In this document: positions 9,843-22,319 of the stretch, one piece after another | How the letters are laid out: the number at the start of each line of letters is the position of its first letter | Numbering within the stretch: the stretch's first letter is position 1 | From: Acanthamoeba lenticulata | Taxonomy: Eukaryota > Discosea > Longamoebia > Acanthamoebidae | Assembly (NCBI GenBank): GCA_002179805.1 | Contig: NAVB01000731.1 | Span: forward strand, 1-30,853 | Length of the DNA: 30,853 nt | Direction: 5' to 3' | Notes under the pieces: generated by a model | Seen by the model: only the letters and a program-made list of their open reading frames with translations | Told to the model about the DNA's origin: nothing | Databases searched by the model: none | Program-made: the position numbers and the translations under genes

Positions 9843-10784
9843 TTAGTGCCCGCCCCGCCTTTTCGTGTTGTTGGGCTTCGCCTGCTGCTCGGGCGTCTCT
9901 GGTCGTGGTTGGGCTGCGACCTGGCGCGGAGAGCTGCACAAGTCCCTGAGCTGTGCGCGTAGGCCGTCGAAGATGGGGCGGAAGCGAGCGTCGTAGTGGG
10001 CCCAGGCAGCTGGCGACGATTCGTGGTCGTATAGAAGGGCTTCGTGGTGGTGCTGGGCCGCGTAATAGCTGCGCATGGCGCCGTCACGCACGAGCTCGAT
10101 GGACAAGAGAAGGAGCCGCAAGGCGTGGACGATTGTCTTCTTGCCGCGTGCCAAGTTGCCCTTTTCCATGTACTTCTGGGCCATGCGCCAGTCGCGCGAC
10201 GTCTCCTCCTCAATAGACGTGTAGAGCCGAGCGGGGTCGAGCACAAACTCTCTTCGGATCGACTCAACAAACGACACCTTGGACGGCGAAGCCTTGGCTG
10301 AGGCCTTGGTCGAAGAGGAGAGAGGCACGTCCTTCCAGCGGTATTCAGGCGGCAGCCAGAGGCAGAGCAGCTCGTAGAACTCGTGGTCGTGCTCAACTCG
10401 CCGTTTGAACTCGTCCACGTGGAGGGCTGACGCATCGAGCTCGCCGTTGTGCAGCGTTGTGTGTCGCGGCAGCTTGGTGCAGCGATGCACAATAATAAAG
10501 TCGTAGTCACTCTGGAAGGTGGCAGAGCCCCAAAGACGGCTGCCCACGAGAAACACCGCCACCACGTCACTGTCCTCCAGCCGCAACCGCTTGAGCACAT
10601 TGGCCAGAGTGAGGTGCGACGCCTCTCGAAGTTCACACATGGCCAAGGCAACGGCAGCCTCATCAACACTTTTATGGTCTTGCTCTTCCATGACTGGGAC
10701 AACAACAGGAACTAGCGCTCTGGCCGACCAGTACGGCAGCGTTCTTGTTGTTTTCTCTGGGTGAGTTTTTTCGGCTGTTTGCAT
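9843..10784 (-). CDS. Nucleotidyltransferase-fold protein
   Basis: An intronless 313-aa gene. Residues about 73-100 carry the polymerase-beta-like nucleotidyltransferase signature: GSRLWGSATFQSDYDFIIV, that is GS followed by the DxD metal-binding pair in SDYD. A helical C-terminal half follows (RDWRMAQKYMEKGNLARGKK and LRLLLLSIELVRDG), resembling the substrate-binding helices that accompany minimal nucleotidyltransferases. The last 35 residues are basic and Pro/Gln-rich. The substrate cannot be told. The ATG at 10782-10784 gives the longest form; a second in-frame Met (MEEQDHK) about 30 codons in may be the real start, since the preceding segment is not conserved-looking. It lies tail-to-tail with ERG28. 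Confidence 0.7.
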   Translation of the reverse strand: MQTAEKTHPEKTTRTLPYWSARALVPVVVPVMEEQDHKSVDEAAVALAMCELREASHLTLANVLKRLRLEDSDVVAVFLVGSRLWGSATFQSDYDFIIVHRCTKLPRHTTLHNGELDASALHVDEFKRRVEHDHEFYELLCLWLPPEYRWKDVPLSSSTKASAKASPSKVSFVESIRREFVLDPARLYTSIEEETSRDWRMAQKYMEKGNLARGKKTIVHALRLLLLSIELVRDGAMRSYYAAQHHHEALLYDHESSPAAWAHYDARFRPIFDGLRAQLRDLCSSPRQVAAQPRPETPEQQAKPNNTKRRGGH

Positions 10785-10832
10785 TTGAAGATATAAAGTG
10801 TATCACGTAGTGAAAAATGTTTAAACAACAAG

Positions 10833-10905
10833 TCCCCTGTGGTGTAGTTGGCTAGCATTTCCGCCTGTCACGCGGACGACCCGGGTTCAAATCCCGGCGG
10901 GGGAG
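10833..10905 (+). tRNA. tRNA-Asp (GTC)
   Basis: A 73-nt cloverleaf without intron. The acceptor stem TCCCCTG pairs with CGGGGGA, with one T-G wobble, and the discriminator base is G. The anticodon stem TCCGC/GCGGA encloses loop CTGTCAC with anticodon GTC. The T-arm is CCGGG/CCCGG with loop TTCAAAT. A T9 run at 10913-10921 is the Pol III terminator. Confidence 0.96.
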
Positions 10906-10912
10906 ACTCTTC

Positions 10913-10921
10913 TTTTTTTTT
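10913..10921 (+). terminator. Pol III T-run of tRNA-Asp
   Basis: Nine consecutive T residues start 8 nt after the tRNA 3' end. Confidence 0.85.
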
Positions 10922-10934
10922 ATTGCTTGTAAGG

Positions 10935-12824
10935 TCACCTCCCAGTCTGGTGATTCCCAACGCCATTGTTGCCTGCTGTCGAGCCCGTTGGTGGCCACTG
11001 TCGCGCACAGATGGCCAAAAGGGCATTGAGCATGGTCGCGAGTGCCGTACCACTAAAGTAGAGCAGAATCAGGGCATCAAGTGTCGTCCATGGCATTGAC
11101 AGATGGTGTGTCGTTGACGACGTGGAGGCTGCCGACGAAGTTGGCGAGACTGCTGAGGCCACGCGGGAGACCAGCGAAGTGGTCCACCAGTAGAGAAAGG
11201 AGAAGAAGCTGGGAACCGAGTAGAAGTGGACAGAGAAGCTGGCCAGCGCCTTCCACAGCACGTAGGCGCCTGCGGCGCGCACGCAGTCCCAGTGGTGGGC
11301 GTAAAAGAGGACGACGCTCAGCGTCAATGCCACCGGCAGCGCTGCGCCACAAGACTCGTCGAGCAAGGAGGCCAGCGCCTTGACGAACAGGATCGTCCCG
11401 CCTACGATGTAGGCCGGCGCCTGGCCATGAACAAATACATGGTAAGGCTTCACTTGACCTGCTGCAAGGCCTTGTTGAAACATGTCGCACCAAAGCAAAG
11501 AAGACGATCTGGAAGAGGCGGCTCCACACGGCATCAACGAACAGAAAGACCAGGAGGCACGCGACGGCCCAGTAACCCAGCGCCGCCCCGCTGGCGCGCT
11601 CCACCTCGACGAGCGACAGCCCAACGGCGCCCACGACAACGGCCAACGCCCCGCGACCGGCCGTGTGGCCCAGACCGCGATGGAGGACGACGCGGACGAC
11701 GTCCTGCAAAGGGGTCGGAGCGAGCAACAGTATCGCCCCAACGACCAAGCCCACGTAGGGCAGGCCCGGGCTCATCACGCCCAGGGCGCGCGCGACCCAG
11801 GCCGCAGGCCCGCTGTCCCGGAAGACCAGCCCAAGAGCCGACAGCGTGCCGACGTCGGGCAGCAGCAGCGCGCGAAGATGGTCCAACGACGCATCGGCCC
11901 AGTTGTCCTCTGCATACATGACGTGTGAGCTCGTGCTGCGTCAGCGCTCGCGGCCGGCCTGGGACGGCGGCGCACCAGTACAGGTCATGTCGAGCTCGGC
12001 CGTGCGGGCCGTGGCGCAGGCGGCAGCGCGCAGAGACGAGAGGCCGCCACCACCGCCTTGGCGGCCGTCGTCGACGGGGGCATGGACGAGGCCGCGCAGG
12101 AGCCAGAGCGACGCCGCGACGCTCGAGCACAGGCCCAGCACGCAGCGCGAGGGTGTCCGAAGGGCGCCGAACCGGAGGAGGCTCAGGTGGAGCAGCGCCA
12201 GCCCGGCCAGACCGGCGAACACCGCCCATTCCGCCGTCGTTGTCGTCGTCGGCTGGCCGAACGCTGGCTCTGTTGAGAGAGGAAAACGCTCAGCGCGGCG
12301 CGTGGCTTGCTGGCTTGGCCATGTTGCGGCTTACCTTTGACAAAGCGCGTGAGCGGGCAGGAGGCGGAAGGGACGACGTCACCGGTCGCGCCGCCGAGCA
12401 GCCACGCTCGCACGGAACCGAGCAGGCCTGCGCGAGCGGCTGCTGGCGGAGGAGGAGAAGGAAGATGTGATGAAGAGGCAAACCACGGAAGGCGGCTACA
12501 CACGAGGTCGGTGGTGGCGCGTGCGGCCGCGTGGAGCGCCGCCCGGCAGGCTGGGGCGCCGCCCTGGCCGGCCAGGGTCCAAGTGACCAGGACCCACAGA
12601 CCGAGTCCCACCACGAGCGCAGTCCAGGTGCACTCTACGACAGCCTCCAAGCCCCAGCCAGGTGGGCGCAAGTCCAGGCGCCTGGTTGGGGGGTTGCTCA
12701 AATCTCGCGGTTCCGCGTAAGATGCCGAGGAGGAAGACGATGAAGAGAGAACCTGGCCAAGCGACGGCTCATCGTCATCACGGAGCACGGTCTTGCCGTG
12801 CCGTCGGGTGAGGCGCTGGGCCAT
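10935..12824 (-). CDS. Polytopic membrane protein, unknown family
   Basis: Four exons (12824-12335, 12269-11976, 11909-11491, 11420-10935) give 562 aa in frame. The ATG at 12822-12824 (MAQRLTRRHG) is used because the codon further upstream is TTG. There are roughly 8-10 hydrophobic segments, for example TWTALVVGLGLWVLVTWTL, WAVFAGLAGLALLHLSLL, GLPYVGLVVGAILLLAP, GYWAVACLLVFLFVDAVW, APAYIVGGTILFVKALASLL and LILLYFSGTALATMLNALL. They are separated by Ser-, Gly- and Pro-rich loops. I do not recognise the family; a nuclear-pore or ER membrane protein was considered, but no diagnostic motif was seen. The start codon lies 158 bp from that of KRR1 on the other strand. Confidence 0.72.
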
Positions 12825-12982
12825 GGTGATCAATCAAGCTGCAAGTTCAGAACGTGCACGAATTTCCGAGATACTTAAGGTGGTGGTCGACAACTGAGAA
12901 AAATGACAAGAAACCGAAATTGAAAGGAACGGAGGGGTGTGGAAAATCGAGATCGCGATACGACTCTGTACCCATCTTGATC

Positions 12983-14947
<1,965 letters not shown>

Positions 14948-15044
14948 GACTCTTCTCAAACCATTTTTCTTTTTCCAAATTAAAAATATAAAATAAAAAT
15001 AAAAACAGAAGAATTAATCATTTATTAAAGGAATAACCTTTAAT

Positions 15045-15762
15045 TTATGGGCAGCCGTTGGCGCGTGCCCACTCGAGCACGTCCAAGAAGCCAGCCATCT
15101 CCGCGTCGACGCAGGTCGAACTGTCCCACGGGCAGCCGTTGGCGCGCGCCCATTGGAGCACGGCCAAGTGGCCGCCCTTGGCTGCCCAGGCGCAGGTGTC
15201 CTCGTCCCACGGGCAGCCATCGGCGCGCGCCCACTGGAGCATCTCCAGGTGGCCTCCTGCGGCGGCATTGGTGCAAGTGGTCTTGTCCCACGGGCAGCCG
15301 TTGGAACGCGCCCACTGGAGCACCGCCAAGTGACCTTGACTTGCCGCGTTGAAGGTTGTCCACTCGTCCCACGGGCAGCCGTTGGCGTGCGCCCACTGCA
15401 GCACGTCCAAGTGGCCTCCCTCCGCCGCTCGGGCACATGTCCAGTCAGTCCACGGGCAGCCGTTGGTGCGCGCCCACACGAGCACGTCCAGGTGGCCGGC
15501 TGCGGCCGCCTCGCTGCAGATGTCGCGACTCCATGGGCTCCCGCTGGCGAGCGCCCACTGCAGCACGGACAACCAGCCTTTGGCCGCCACCCGGACGGCA
15601 AAAGGGCTTCGGTCGCCAAAGCCCTTTTGCCGTGAGGCAACGTAGAGAAGAGAGGTCTTCGCGCTGTTGGAGCGCGTGGGTCCATTTGCGGCACACAGCG
15701 CGGCAGGCCACCAGGCCAAGGGGCGGCACAAAACCGAGGATGCTGCCCACAAGCCCCACCAT
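15045..15762 (-). pseudogene. F-box-like / ankyrin-type repeat protein with a frame break
   Basis: The 3' part encodes seven 27-residue repeats of the form GHLxVLQWARANGCPWDxxTCxxAAxG, ending abruptly at GCP-stop. I associate such repeats with Acanthamoeba and its giant viruses; this is from memory. The 5' part, in another frame from ATG 15760-15762, reads LGFVPPLGLVACRAVCRKW, like an F-box. The two frames meet at about 15595-15633, exactly on a perfect 15-bp inverted repeat. An ATG at 15768-15770 opens the repeat frame for its full length, but its first ~45 residues look like noise. Either the gene is broken or the short N-terminus is what is translated. The repeats keep several other frames open too, which should not be read as genes. 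Confidence 0.6.
15595..15633. repeat. Perfect 15-bp inverted repeat, 9-nt loop
   Basis: The left arm ACGGCAAAAGGGCTT (15595-15609) and right arm AAGCCCTTTTGCCGT (15619-15633) are exact reverse complements around CGGTCGCCA. The repeat lies inside coding sequence at the point where the F-box-like and ankyrin-like frames part. Confidence 0.95.
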
Positions 15763-15917
15763 GAGGTCATTCACGCCCACCCTTCTGCCGTTTCAGGAAC
15801 AGCAGGTGAAGACAACATCATCACTTTCAAAGAAAAACAAAGCAGAGTTAATAAATTAATTAAATTCGAAAATTGAAAAATGCTTGAAAATTTTTATTTC
15901 GGTGTAGAGCAAGTAGG

Positions 15918-16985
15918 TCACTTCTTGGTGAGGCGCATGATGCCGATGGTGAAGGTCGGGTAGGTGATGTCGCTGTCGTCGAGCTGGTCGTCGGGCACGA
16001 AGGCCACCTCCCAGCTCTGCTGGACCTGCTCCAGGAAGGGCTCGATCGCCGCTCGCTCCTTCCCTGCTCGCGCGCCCCAAACAGAACCGCGAGAGGAAAT
16101 GAACACAACACGCCGTAGCCGCTTGTCGTGCGTCTTCGCGTGTTACAACATACCGTAGGCCAAGAGGATCTCTGTCTTCTTCTCCTCCTCCTCCTTCTGC
16201 CCCGCTTGGTGCGCGAGCGCGTTAAAGGTGTCCACCAGGACCGGCAGGTCCTCAAAGTCGTAGGTCAGGTCGGCGCCCAAGATGAGGTCAAAGCCATGGC
16301 CAAACGGGTTCCCTGCGTGCCAGGGCAGGTTGAGCGCTCTGGCGTTGGTGCAAGCCACGTCTCCCTCATTCGAGACAAGAGGACCGGAGGATGGTACCGG
16401 AGCCCCAGAGGAGCTCGCTGGTGCGAATGCGCGCCCGCTCGTCGGGCTGGGTGAGGTTCTTGTCGATGTTGTGCTGGATGAGCGGCAGCAGCGCCCCCTT
16501 GTCCGTCAAGACGATGTCGGCGCCCACCTGCAGGCAGATGATGAGTCACTTCTCCTTCTTCTACATGATCACCACCGTAGCAGAAGGGCGTTGGCGACCT
16601 TGGCGGCGATGACGCCGGTGAGGCCCGTGCCACTGCCGAGCTCGATGCAGGACTTGCCCTGGAAGAAGGCGCCGCCCAGCCGCTCGACGTAGCGACCCAG
16701 CACGAGTCCACCGTTCCACACGCGCGTGCCGAGCTCGCCCACGCCCTGCGTCAAGACGAAGGAGCAAGGAAAGAAGAAGAGGAAGAAGCAGAGGAAGAAG
16801 AGGCGAGGAAGTGAGAAGGGTGTCCCAAGGCCTTCGAGGGAACAGCTTACCTTGTAGTTCTGATCGATGGTGATGGTGGCTGATCCATCCTTCAGTGGGA
16901 AGGCCTGCTGGGGTGTGATCTTTTGAGACCACTCGCCGTAGGTCGTTGAGTCCTTCTGCGCCTCACCAAACAGATCCTGCGACAT
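15918..16985 (-). CDS. METTL21-type protein methyltransferase
   Basis: Five exons (16985-16851, 16745-16599, 16527-16385, 16338-16154, 16063-15918) give 251 aa in frame. The fold is a class I SAM methyltransferase of the Methyltransf_16 family, whose members methylate lysine in chaperones, translation factors and similar proteins. The SAM-binding motif ELGSGTGLTG places GxGxG at residues 82-86; GADIVLTD follows as motif II. The family signature DxxY is D165-Y168 in GADLTYDFEDLP. RVWNGGLVLGRYVE before motif I is typical of the METTL21 branch. The target protein cannot be assigned. A CAG directly before the ATG leaves a slight chance of a tiny upstream exon. Confidence 0.85.
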
Positions 16986-17100
16986 CTGGAGTGCAAACAG
17001 TAAAACAAATAAAAATTCAAAAGAAAAAGAAAAACCGTTAATTAATGACAAGATAAAACAAAAATAATTCGTGGCTGGTCTTTGTCTCTTCCTCGGCACG

Positions 17101-17470
17101 ATGGTCCATCAAGCTCTTGTCATTTATTCGGTTCCGGCCACCCTCTTGTTCGTGACGTGGTTTGTCATGTTCGGAGTGGTGCCGGCGCTCGACACGCTCC
17201 TGCCCATCACCGCCGTCGGAATGCTCATTTGGACCAAGATCGAATTCGACAAGGTCAACAGGCTCAAGGCCCAGGCCGCTGCTCTGCGGAAAGCTAACAA
17301 GGGTTCTCACTGCTGCTCCCTCGAATTTACACTTCTTTAAGCTCTGAATTGCTGTTGATTAGAAGTACTAATTCGTCAATCACTTAAAAGCTGCCGAGGA
17401 GAACTCCACTGCTGCTCCTGAGGTTAAGAAGGTCGCCACTAAGAAGACGGCCGCCAAGAAGGCCGACTGA
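17101..17470 (+). CDS. Small membrane protein with lysine-rich tail
   Basis: Two exons (17101-17302, 17391-17470) give 93 aa. Two hydrophobic stretches (IYSVPATLLFVTWFVMFG and LLPITAVGMLIW) are followed by a charged helix KIEFDKVNRLKAQAAALRKANK and a tail ending KKTAAKKAD. The intron is supported by the Lys/Ala-rich continuation after the acceptor TTAAAAG at 17390. I do not recognise a family. The small size, hairpin-like membrane part and cytosolic basic tail would suit an ER or organelle membrane subunit. It is head-to-head with the METTL21-type gene, with 115 bp between start codons. Confidence 0.65.
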
Positions 17471-17802
17471 GGCTGACCTTGGGCTCCATTACTGGTTCTT
17501 CCTTCATTTTTGATTTGTGGCGTAGAGGCGCGATGGGCATGGCATCTTGTGTAAACAACTTGTTAGATGAGCAGCCGATCTTCAGTTTGAATACAAGCTT
17601 CAAAACCCGCCTCTTGTTCATCATTCATTTGCGGTCGTTGTCGTAAAACCATAATCACCTCCCTTTTACCGCCATTATGAAACCCTCATCTGTTCACCTC
17701 AATCTCTCCCTCTCGAGCGCTTCGATTCGTCACCATCGTCGCCGTTGTCTCCATCGTCGTGCTATGCTACAGCTTCATCGCGTCGTCGTCATGTGGAGGG
17801 GT
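17471..17802. other. Intergenic, tail-to-tail
   Basis: The 332 bp between two convergent stop codons should hold both 3' untranslated regions. I see no further gene, RNA or repeat. Confidence 0.6.
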
Positions 17803-20323
17803 TCAGGCCTCGGTGGTGACGGCGGGCGTGACCGGCCCCGCAGCAGCAACGGCGGGCCTCCGCGGCGTCGTCGAAGTGCCCACGCTGTCGAACTTGGGCT
17901 GTTGATTTGTTGACGTCAACATCAGCCATCAAGTAGTTGAGCAGCAGAAGAGAGAAGCGTGACGACGACGATGATAACATACCGTCTTGCTGACCCTGAT
18001 GTCGCCGTAGGGGACCTCCTGCCTGAGGTCGATGCGGTTGCGGGTCTTGAGCACGAGGAACTCAAAGAACGTGCCCGCCACCACCTTCTTCGGCTGCCCG
18101 GCCACCAGCTGCTGGAAGCTGAGCTCGGTGGTCGTCGGCTCCTTGGCAAACGTCCGCGCGAGGAACCGCTGCATGCGCACCGTCCTACACGCCAGAAAAA
18201 AGAGAGGAATGCCAAACACGTCTCAGCAAAACGACAGCACATACCGCAAATTCCACAAAGTTACGAACCTTTCGCTCCAGCTCTCGACGGGGACGAGGAG
18301 CTCTTCCTGGCGCTCCTTCTCGTCGCGCTCGCGCTCGGCCTGGTCGAGCATCTGCTCCTCGGCGGCCTGGTCCAGCGCGCTGGTCTCCTCCTGGTCCCAC
18401 ACGCTCACGTCGCCCGGCTCAAACGAGGTCATCGCGTCGACGCCCGCGGTCGTCACGTCGTGCACGCCGGGCGTGATCGGCGACACGGGCGGAAGGCCCG
18501 TGACGTCGCCCAGCCCTCCAGGCGTCACCGGCCCGAGACCGGTCACGGCTGGCGCCGCGGCGACGGCCTCCTCCTCTTCCTCCAGCACTTCGGTGGTCAT
18601 GGCCCGCGAGAACAGGGCCATGAGCTCCGGCACGTCGGCCAGCTCGGAGGTGGCCGGCGTGGTGAGGGCCTCGGCCGGCAGGGCGCGGTCGGCCTCGCGC
18701 CTGAACATGGCGCGCTTGGTGGCCGGCGCCGGGTCGAGCTCGCGCACGATGGGGTCCGTGTCGCGCAGCTGCTCGCTCATCACCCTGGCAAAAAAAGCAA
18801 CAAAAAGTTTAAATAAATAAATGATATAAATTAAATAATAATAAAAAGGCGTACTCGGCGGGGAGGGTGGTGACGCGATCGGTGGCGACGCGCTTGCGCT
18901 TCTCGCCGCGCGGGGCCGAGGGCGACTCGGCCATGGCCTCCGGGGGCGGCGCGCGGGCCAGGCCAGGCCGCTCGACTACGTGCGCCGACGACAGGTGAGC
19001 CAAAAAGCATTAATAAATAATAATAACAAAAAGCAGCCAGGCGGGACGCGCGTACTGCTGATCTGCGGGATGGGCAGGCCGCTGACGTCGCTCGGGCGGC
19101 CCGCGATCGGGGTGCCGGGCGGGAGGACGCCTTCCTCCGGCAGGACGACCGAGACCTCGCCCATGCCGCCCAAATCCGGCGGCAGGATAGAATCGTCCAT
19201 CGCCTCTGGCACGTCTCTGTGGTGTGGAATGCGTGGTATGTACGTTATTGAATGTGCGTGGTTGGATCTTTGGGGCGGGCAGTGAAGGCGGCGTTCGCGA
19301 CGTACGTGTCGTCAAAGCCGCCACGGCCGATCTGGGCGGGCGAGATGCCGCGCTCGAGCTCCTCGCCGGCACGACCCATGTCGGGCGTCTGCGGGCGGCT
19401 GAGCTGGTTGATGACGTCCATGGTCTCCTCTTCCTCGGCGTGCTGCAGCATCTGGAACAAGTCCTCTGTTGTCGTCCCATCGTCGTCGTCGTCGTCGCCG
19501 TCGTCACAGAGTCAGTTTGTGATCATTGCACAGCAGGAAGAAGAAGAGGAAAATGAAAAGGAAAAGAAGAAGTGGCCGCGGACCAGAGGTCATCTGCGAG
19601 CCGGGGGTGAGGGTCTCGATGGCCTCCTGGTGGAGGGTGATGGAGATCCTGTGGGCCACACGGTTGGCGCTGAGCAGGTCCTCCTCGCTCGGCAGTCTGC
19701 GCAGGCGCGAGAGCTCGTGTGAGAAGGCTGGTTCTCCCACAGGGGCCAAACGAAGAAGAAGAAGAGAAGGGAGAGGGGGTTAAGCGCACTCGATCTCATC
19801 GGTGGGCATGGTGATGTCGTAGTCGCCAAAGTTCTCGGGCAGGGTGATGGCGGCCAGGGGAGCGACAGCTGACTCGGTTGGCAAGTCTACCGCCCCTGGC
19901 CGGAACGCCTGGTCCAGGGCGAACGAATGGGAAAATGCGGACGTCAGCGCTGAGGCCAGGCCACACAGGCGACGCGAGAGCAAGCGGTGAGGGGGGCAAA
20001 CCATTTTAATTTTGACCAAGGCATCACTGCAGTCGGACATCAAGTACTTGACCTTGCGAGAGTAAATTCTGACCACACCCAGCAAGAGATGGCCCGACAT
20101 ACGAAGGGCCATCGGCACCTTGGGGTGCATAATGGTTTCTGCAATAAAATTAAATTACTTAAAATTACTGGCAATGCAGTGAAGGGAAGGCAACCGCACC
20201 AACAGACTCGAAGATGTCGGTCTTGTAAATCTCAGCCTTGGTCAGCTTGCGATCCCAATGGGCGGCAAGCCATACTTTGCCGAGCGGCCCCTTCTTGGCC
20301 AATACGAATTGCGAGTAGAACAT
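17803..20323 (-). CDS. RAD21: Cohesin kleisin subunit RAD21/SCC1
   Basis: Ten exons (20323-20200, 20138-20002, 19908-19790, 19696-19584, 19465-19306, 19216-19056, 18975-18855, 18784-18269, 18184-17983, 17898-17803) give 582 aa. The N-terminal kleisin domain ([50 protein letters not shown]) binds SMC3. The C-terminal winged helix ([20 protein letters not shown], then [14 protein letters not shown]) binds SMC1. The acidic middle includes EELERG, which fits the loose ExxR separase consensus, though this is weak. The exon 3/4 joint is the least certain: GT-AG with acceptor at 19697 is used, while a GC donor with acceptor near 19729 also keeps frame. The window does not decide between the mitotic and meiotic paralogue, but the sequence resembles RAD21 more than REC8. 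Confidence 0.93.
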
Positions 20324-20744
20324 TTCCCCTCAAGCTTGGCCGCACCTCAATTCACTCTCTTGCAGCTCTTCTCGCAAATTCGGCCGGTGGGTATTTGGCG
20401 CCAAAGGTAAAAAAAAAGCAGTTGCGCGCCAAGTCTTCTTCGTGGTGACGAATTCCACGAAAACGTGAATATTTTGTCCTTTTATTTTATATTTATAAAT
20501 AAAAATAAAACCGGACACCTCGTGCATGCGCGTTTGCGGCAGGACCTTCTCCCCCTTGTGTGTTGTTGCAAGTCGGTCGGGTCTTGCATCGTCCGTTCGA
20601 TTAGCGCATCCGTTATCTTCTTCTTGGCGTGGGACAGCTGCTATTCCACACACTCGGTCCACGACCAGCCCGCTGCTGCCGCGCACCGCTCCGCTGCACA
20701 CCCCCGGGCCCGGTGGAAAATCCCGCACCAGAAGACAACGCATC
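20324..20744. promoter_or_regulatory. Divergent promoter region, RAD21 / IMPACT
   Basis: This 421-bp head-to-head spacer must carry both promoters and 5' leaders. It has an AT-rich core at about 20465-20515 flanked by GC-rich sequence. No other gene is seen in it. Confidence 0.5.
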
Positions 20745-22054
20745 ATGGAAGAGGAGAATAATCGAGCGCAGGCAGATGAAATCGCCGTGCTCGAGTCCAT
20801 CTACGGCGACGACCTCAAGCGATTAGGCGAGAAAGAGTTTCAGGTCTGTTTTGTTGCTGTGCCATGTGCCTGAGTTGTGGAGTTGCAACCGATTCATCAC
20901 AAAGGCCGTCCGTGCAAACAACAACATCTTCAGGTGGCCATCCGGCCGCAGCTCGCCGGCGTGGACGACAGCGACGCGCTGCCACCGGTCGTGCTCCGAT
21001 TCACGCTTCACGGGCGCTACCCCTCGGACGAGCCGCCGGCCTTCTCCGTGTCGTCCTCGTGGACGCGCCGCGAGGACGAGGAGAGCGTCAAGCGGTCCCT
21101 CACCGCCCTGTTCGAGGAGCAGAAGGGCTCTGTCATCCTCTTCACCTGGGCCGAGTGGTTCGTCCTCCTCTTCCTCTTCCTCCTTTCCTTCATCGTCATC
21201 ATCGTCATCGTCATCGTCGTCGTCGTCGTCTTTGGACGAGGACAGGATCCGAGAGAACCTGCTGGCCGCCATCGGGTGGACCGCGGCGGACTACCTGGCC
21301 CACGCGACCCTCGCCCAGGGCCGGGACGACCACCACCAGGCGGACGAGGACGACGAGCCGGCGGAGGCCAACGTCAACTGGATCCGCGGCGAGGCCGTTA
21401 CCGACCGCAAGAGCAAGTTTGTGGTGCGTCGCGCGCAGGAGGAAGAGGAGGTCGATGATGTTGACGTTGAGGTTGATGATGATCAACATCATGCAGGCGC
21501 ATCTCGTGCATGTAGAGTCGGTGGAGGAGGTGCAGGCGGCCATGCGCGCGCTGCTGCGGGACAAGAAGGTGGCCAACGCCACCCACAACATCGCCGCCTA
21601 CCGCCTCGTCGAGCCCGACGGCCGGCTGGTTCGTGCCGCGCATTCCACAAATGCCACAAACGCAAGTGACTCACGCCAAGCGCGCGCGTGTGCACGTGAA
21701 GGTGGCGTTCCGGGACGACGACGGGGAGACAGGGGCCGGGGACAAGCTGCTCTACATGCTCGACCGCATGGAGGTGGCCAACACGCTGGTGGTGGTCACG
21801 CGGTGGTACGGCGGCATCCAGCTCGGGCCCGACCGTTTCAAGCACATCACCGGCTGCGCCAAGCAGGTGCGCCACCCCCGCCTCCTTGATCAAGTGGGCT
21901 TTGGGGTTGCGGAGCGTGGACCTGACCTGAAGGGCGCGGACCGGCACGTGTTGTCTGCGGACAGCTCCTGGAGCGCGAGGGACTCGGAGGAGGAGGAAGC
22001 GCCGCGGCGGCAGAGGGCAAGAAGGCGGGCGGCCAGCGAGGCAAGAGGTCCTAA
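20745..22054 (+). CDS. IMPACT: IMPACT/YIH1 homologue (RWD + UPF0029)
   Basis: Six exons (20745-20843, 20934-21157, 21246-21423, 21497-21628, about 21702-21866, 21965-22054) give 295 aa. IMPACT/YIH1 binds GCN1 and restrains activation of the eIF2-alpha kinase GCN2 in amino-acid starvation. The RWD domain covers residues about 10-110 (ADEIAVLESIYGDD, YPSDEPPAF). The UPF0029 domain follows: VTDRKSKFVAHLVHV, ATHNIAAYR, DDDGETGAGDKLL, VVVTRWYGGIQLGPDRFKHI. The 3' splice site of intron 4 is ambiguous: an acceptor at 21680 would add seven residues and also keeps frame. The C-terminus is Gly/Lys-rich. A GT-rich CGTCATC run marks intron 2. Confidence 0.92.
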
Positions 22055-22194
22055 TAAGGCGACTGCACACATTGCTGTCTGTTCATTGTTGTCATCGTCC
22101 TTCTGTGTGATGATCGAACGAAAGAAGGGCGCCCGACAAGGAGGGTACGCGCTGTCACGAAGGCATGTGCCGATTGGAATGCATGACATCGGAT

Positions 22195-22313
22195 GGATAC
22201 GGCCATACTGCGCAGAAAGCACCGCTTCCCATCCGAACAGCGAAGTTAAGCTGCGCCAGGCGGTGTTAGTACTGGGGTGGGCGACCACCCGGGAATCCAC
22301 CGTGTCGTATCCT
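22195..22313 (+). rRNA. 5S ribosomal RNA
   Basis: A 119-nt gene whose ends pair (GGATACGG with the terminal CGTATCC region). It carries the conserved CATCCGAACAGCGAAGTTAAGC block of helix III/loop B-C and the internal control region with the typical GGGTGGGCGACCACCC turn. A T5 run follows at once. It matches my memory of the Acanthamoeba 5S sequence. It stands alone between protein genes and not in an rDNA array, so it is a dispersed copy transcribed by Pol III through TFIIIA. Confidence 0.96.
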
Positions 22314-22314
22314 C

Positions 22315-22319
22315 TTTTT
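22315..22319 (+). terminator. Pol III T-run of 5S rRNA
   Basis: Five T residues start 2 nt after the mature 3' end. Confidence 0.8.

Noticed and set aside
12825..12833. Upstream start MIT- for the polytopic membrane protein
   Set aside because: The codon at 12833 is TTG; the first ATG is at 12822-12824.
15014..15694. Further long open frames, both strands, over the ankyrin-type repeats
   Set aside because: They are by-products of an 81-nt repeat without stops; only the GCPWD frame has family sequence.
16569..17099. METTL21-type start at 17099
   Set aside because: The added N-terminus overlaps the divergent gene's first exon and is intron-like low-complexity Phe/Leu sequence.
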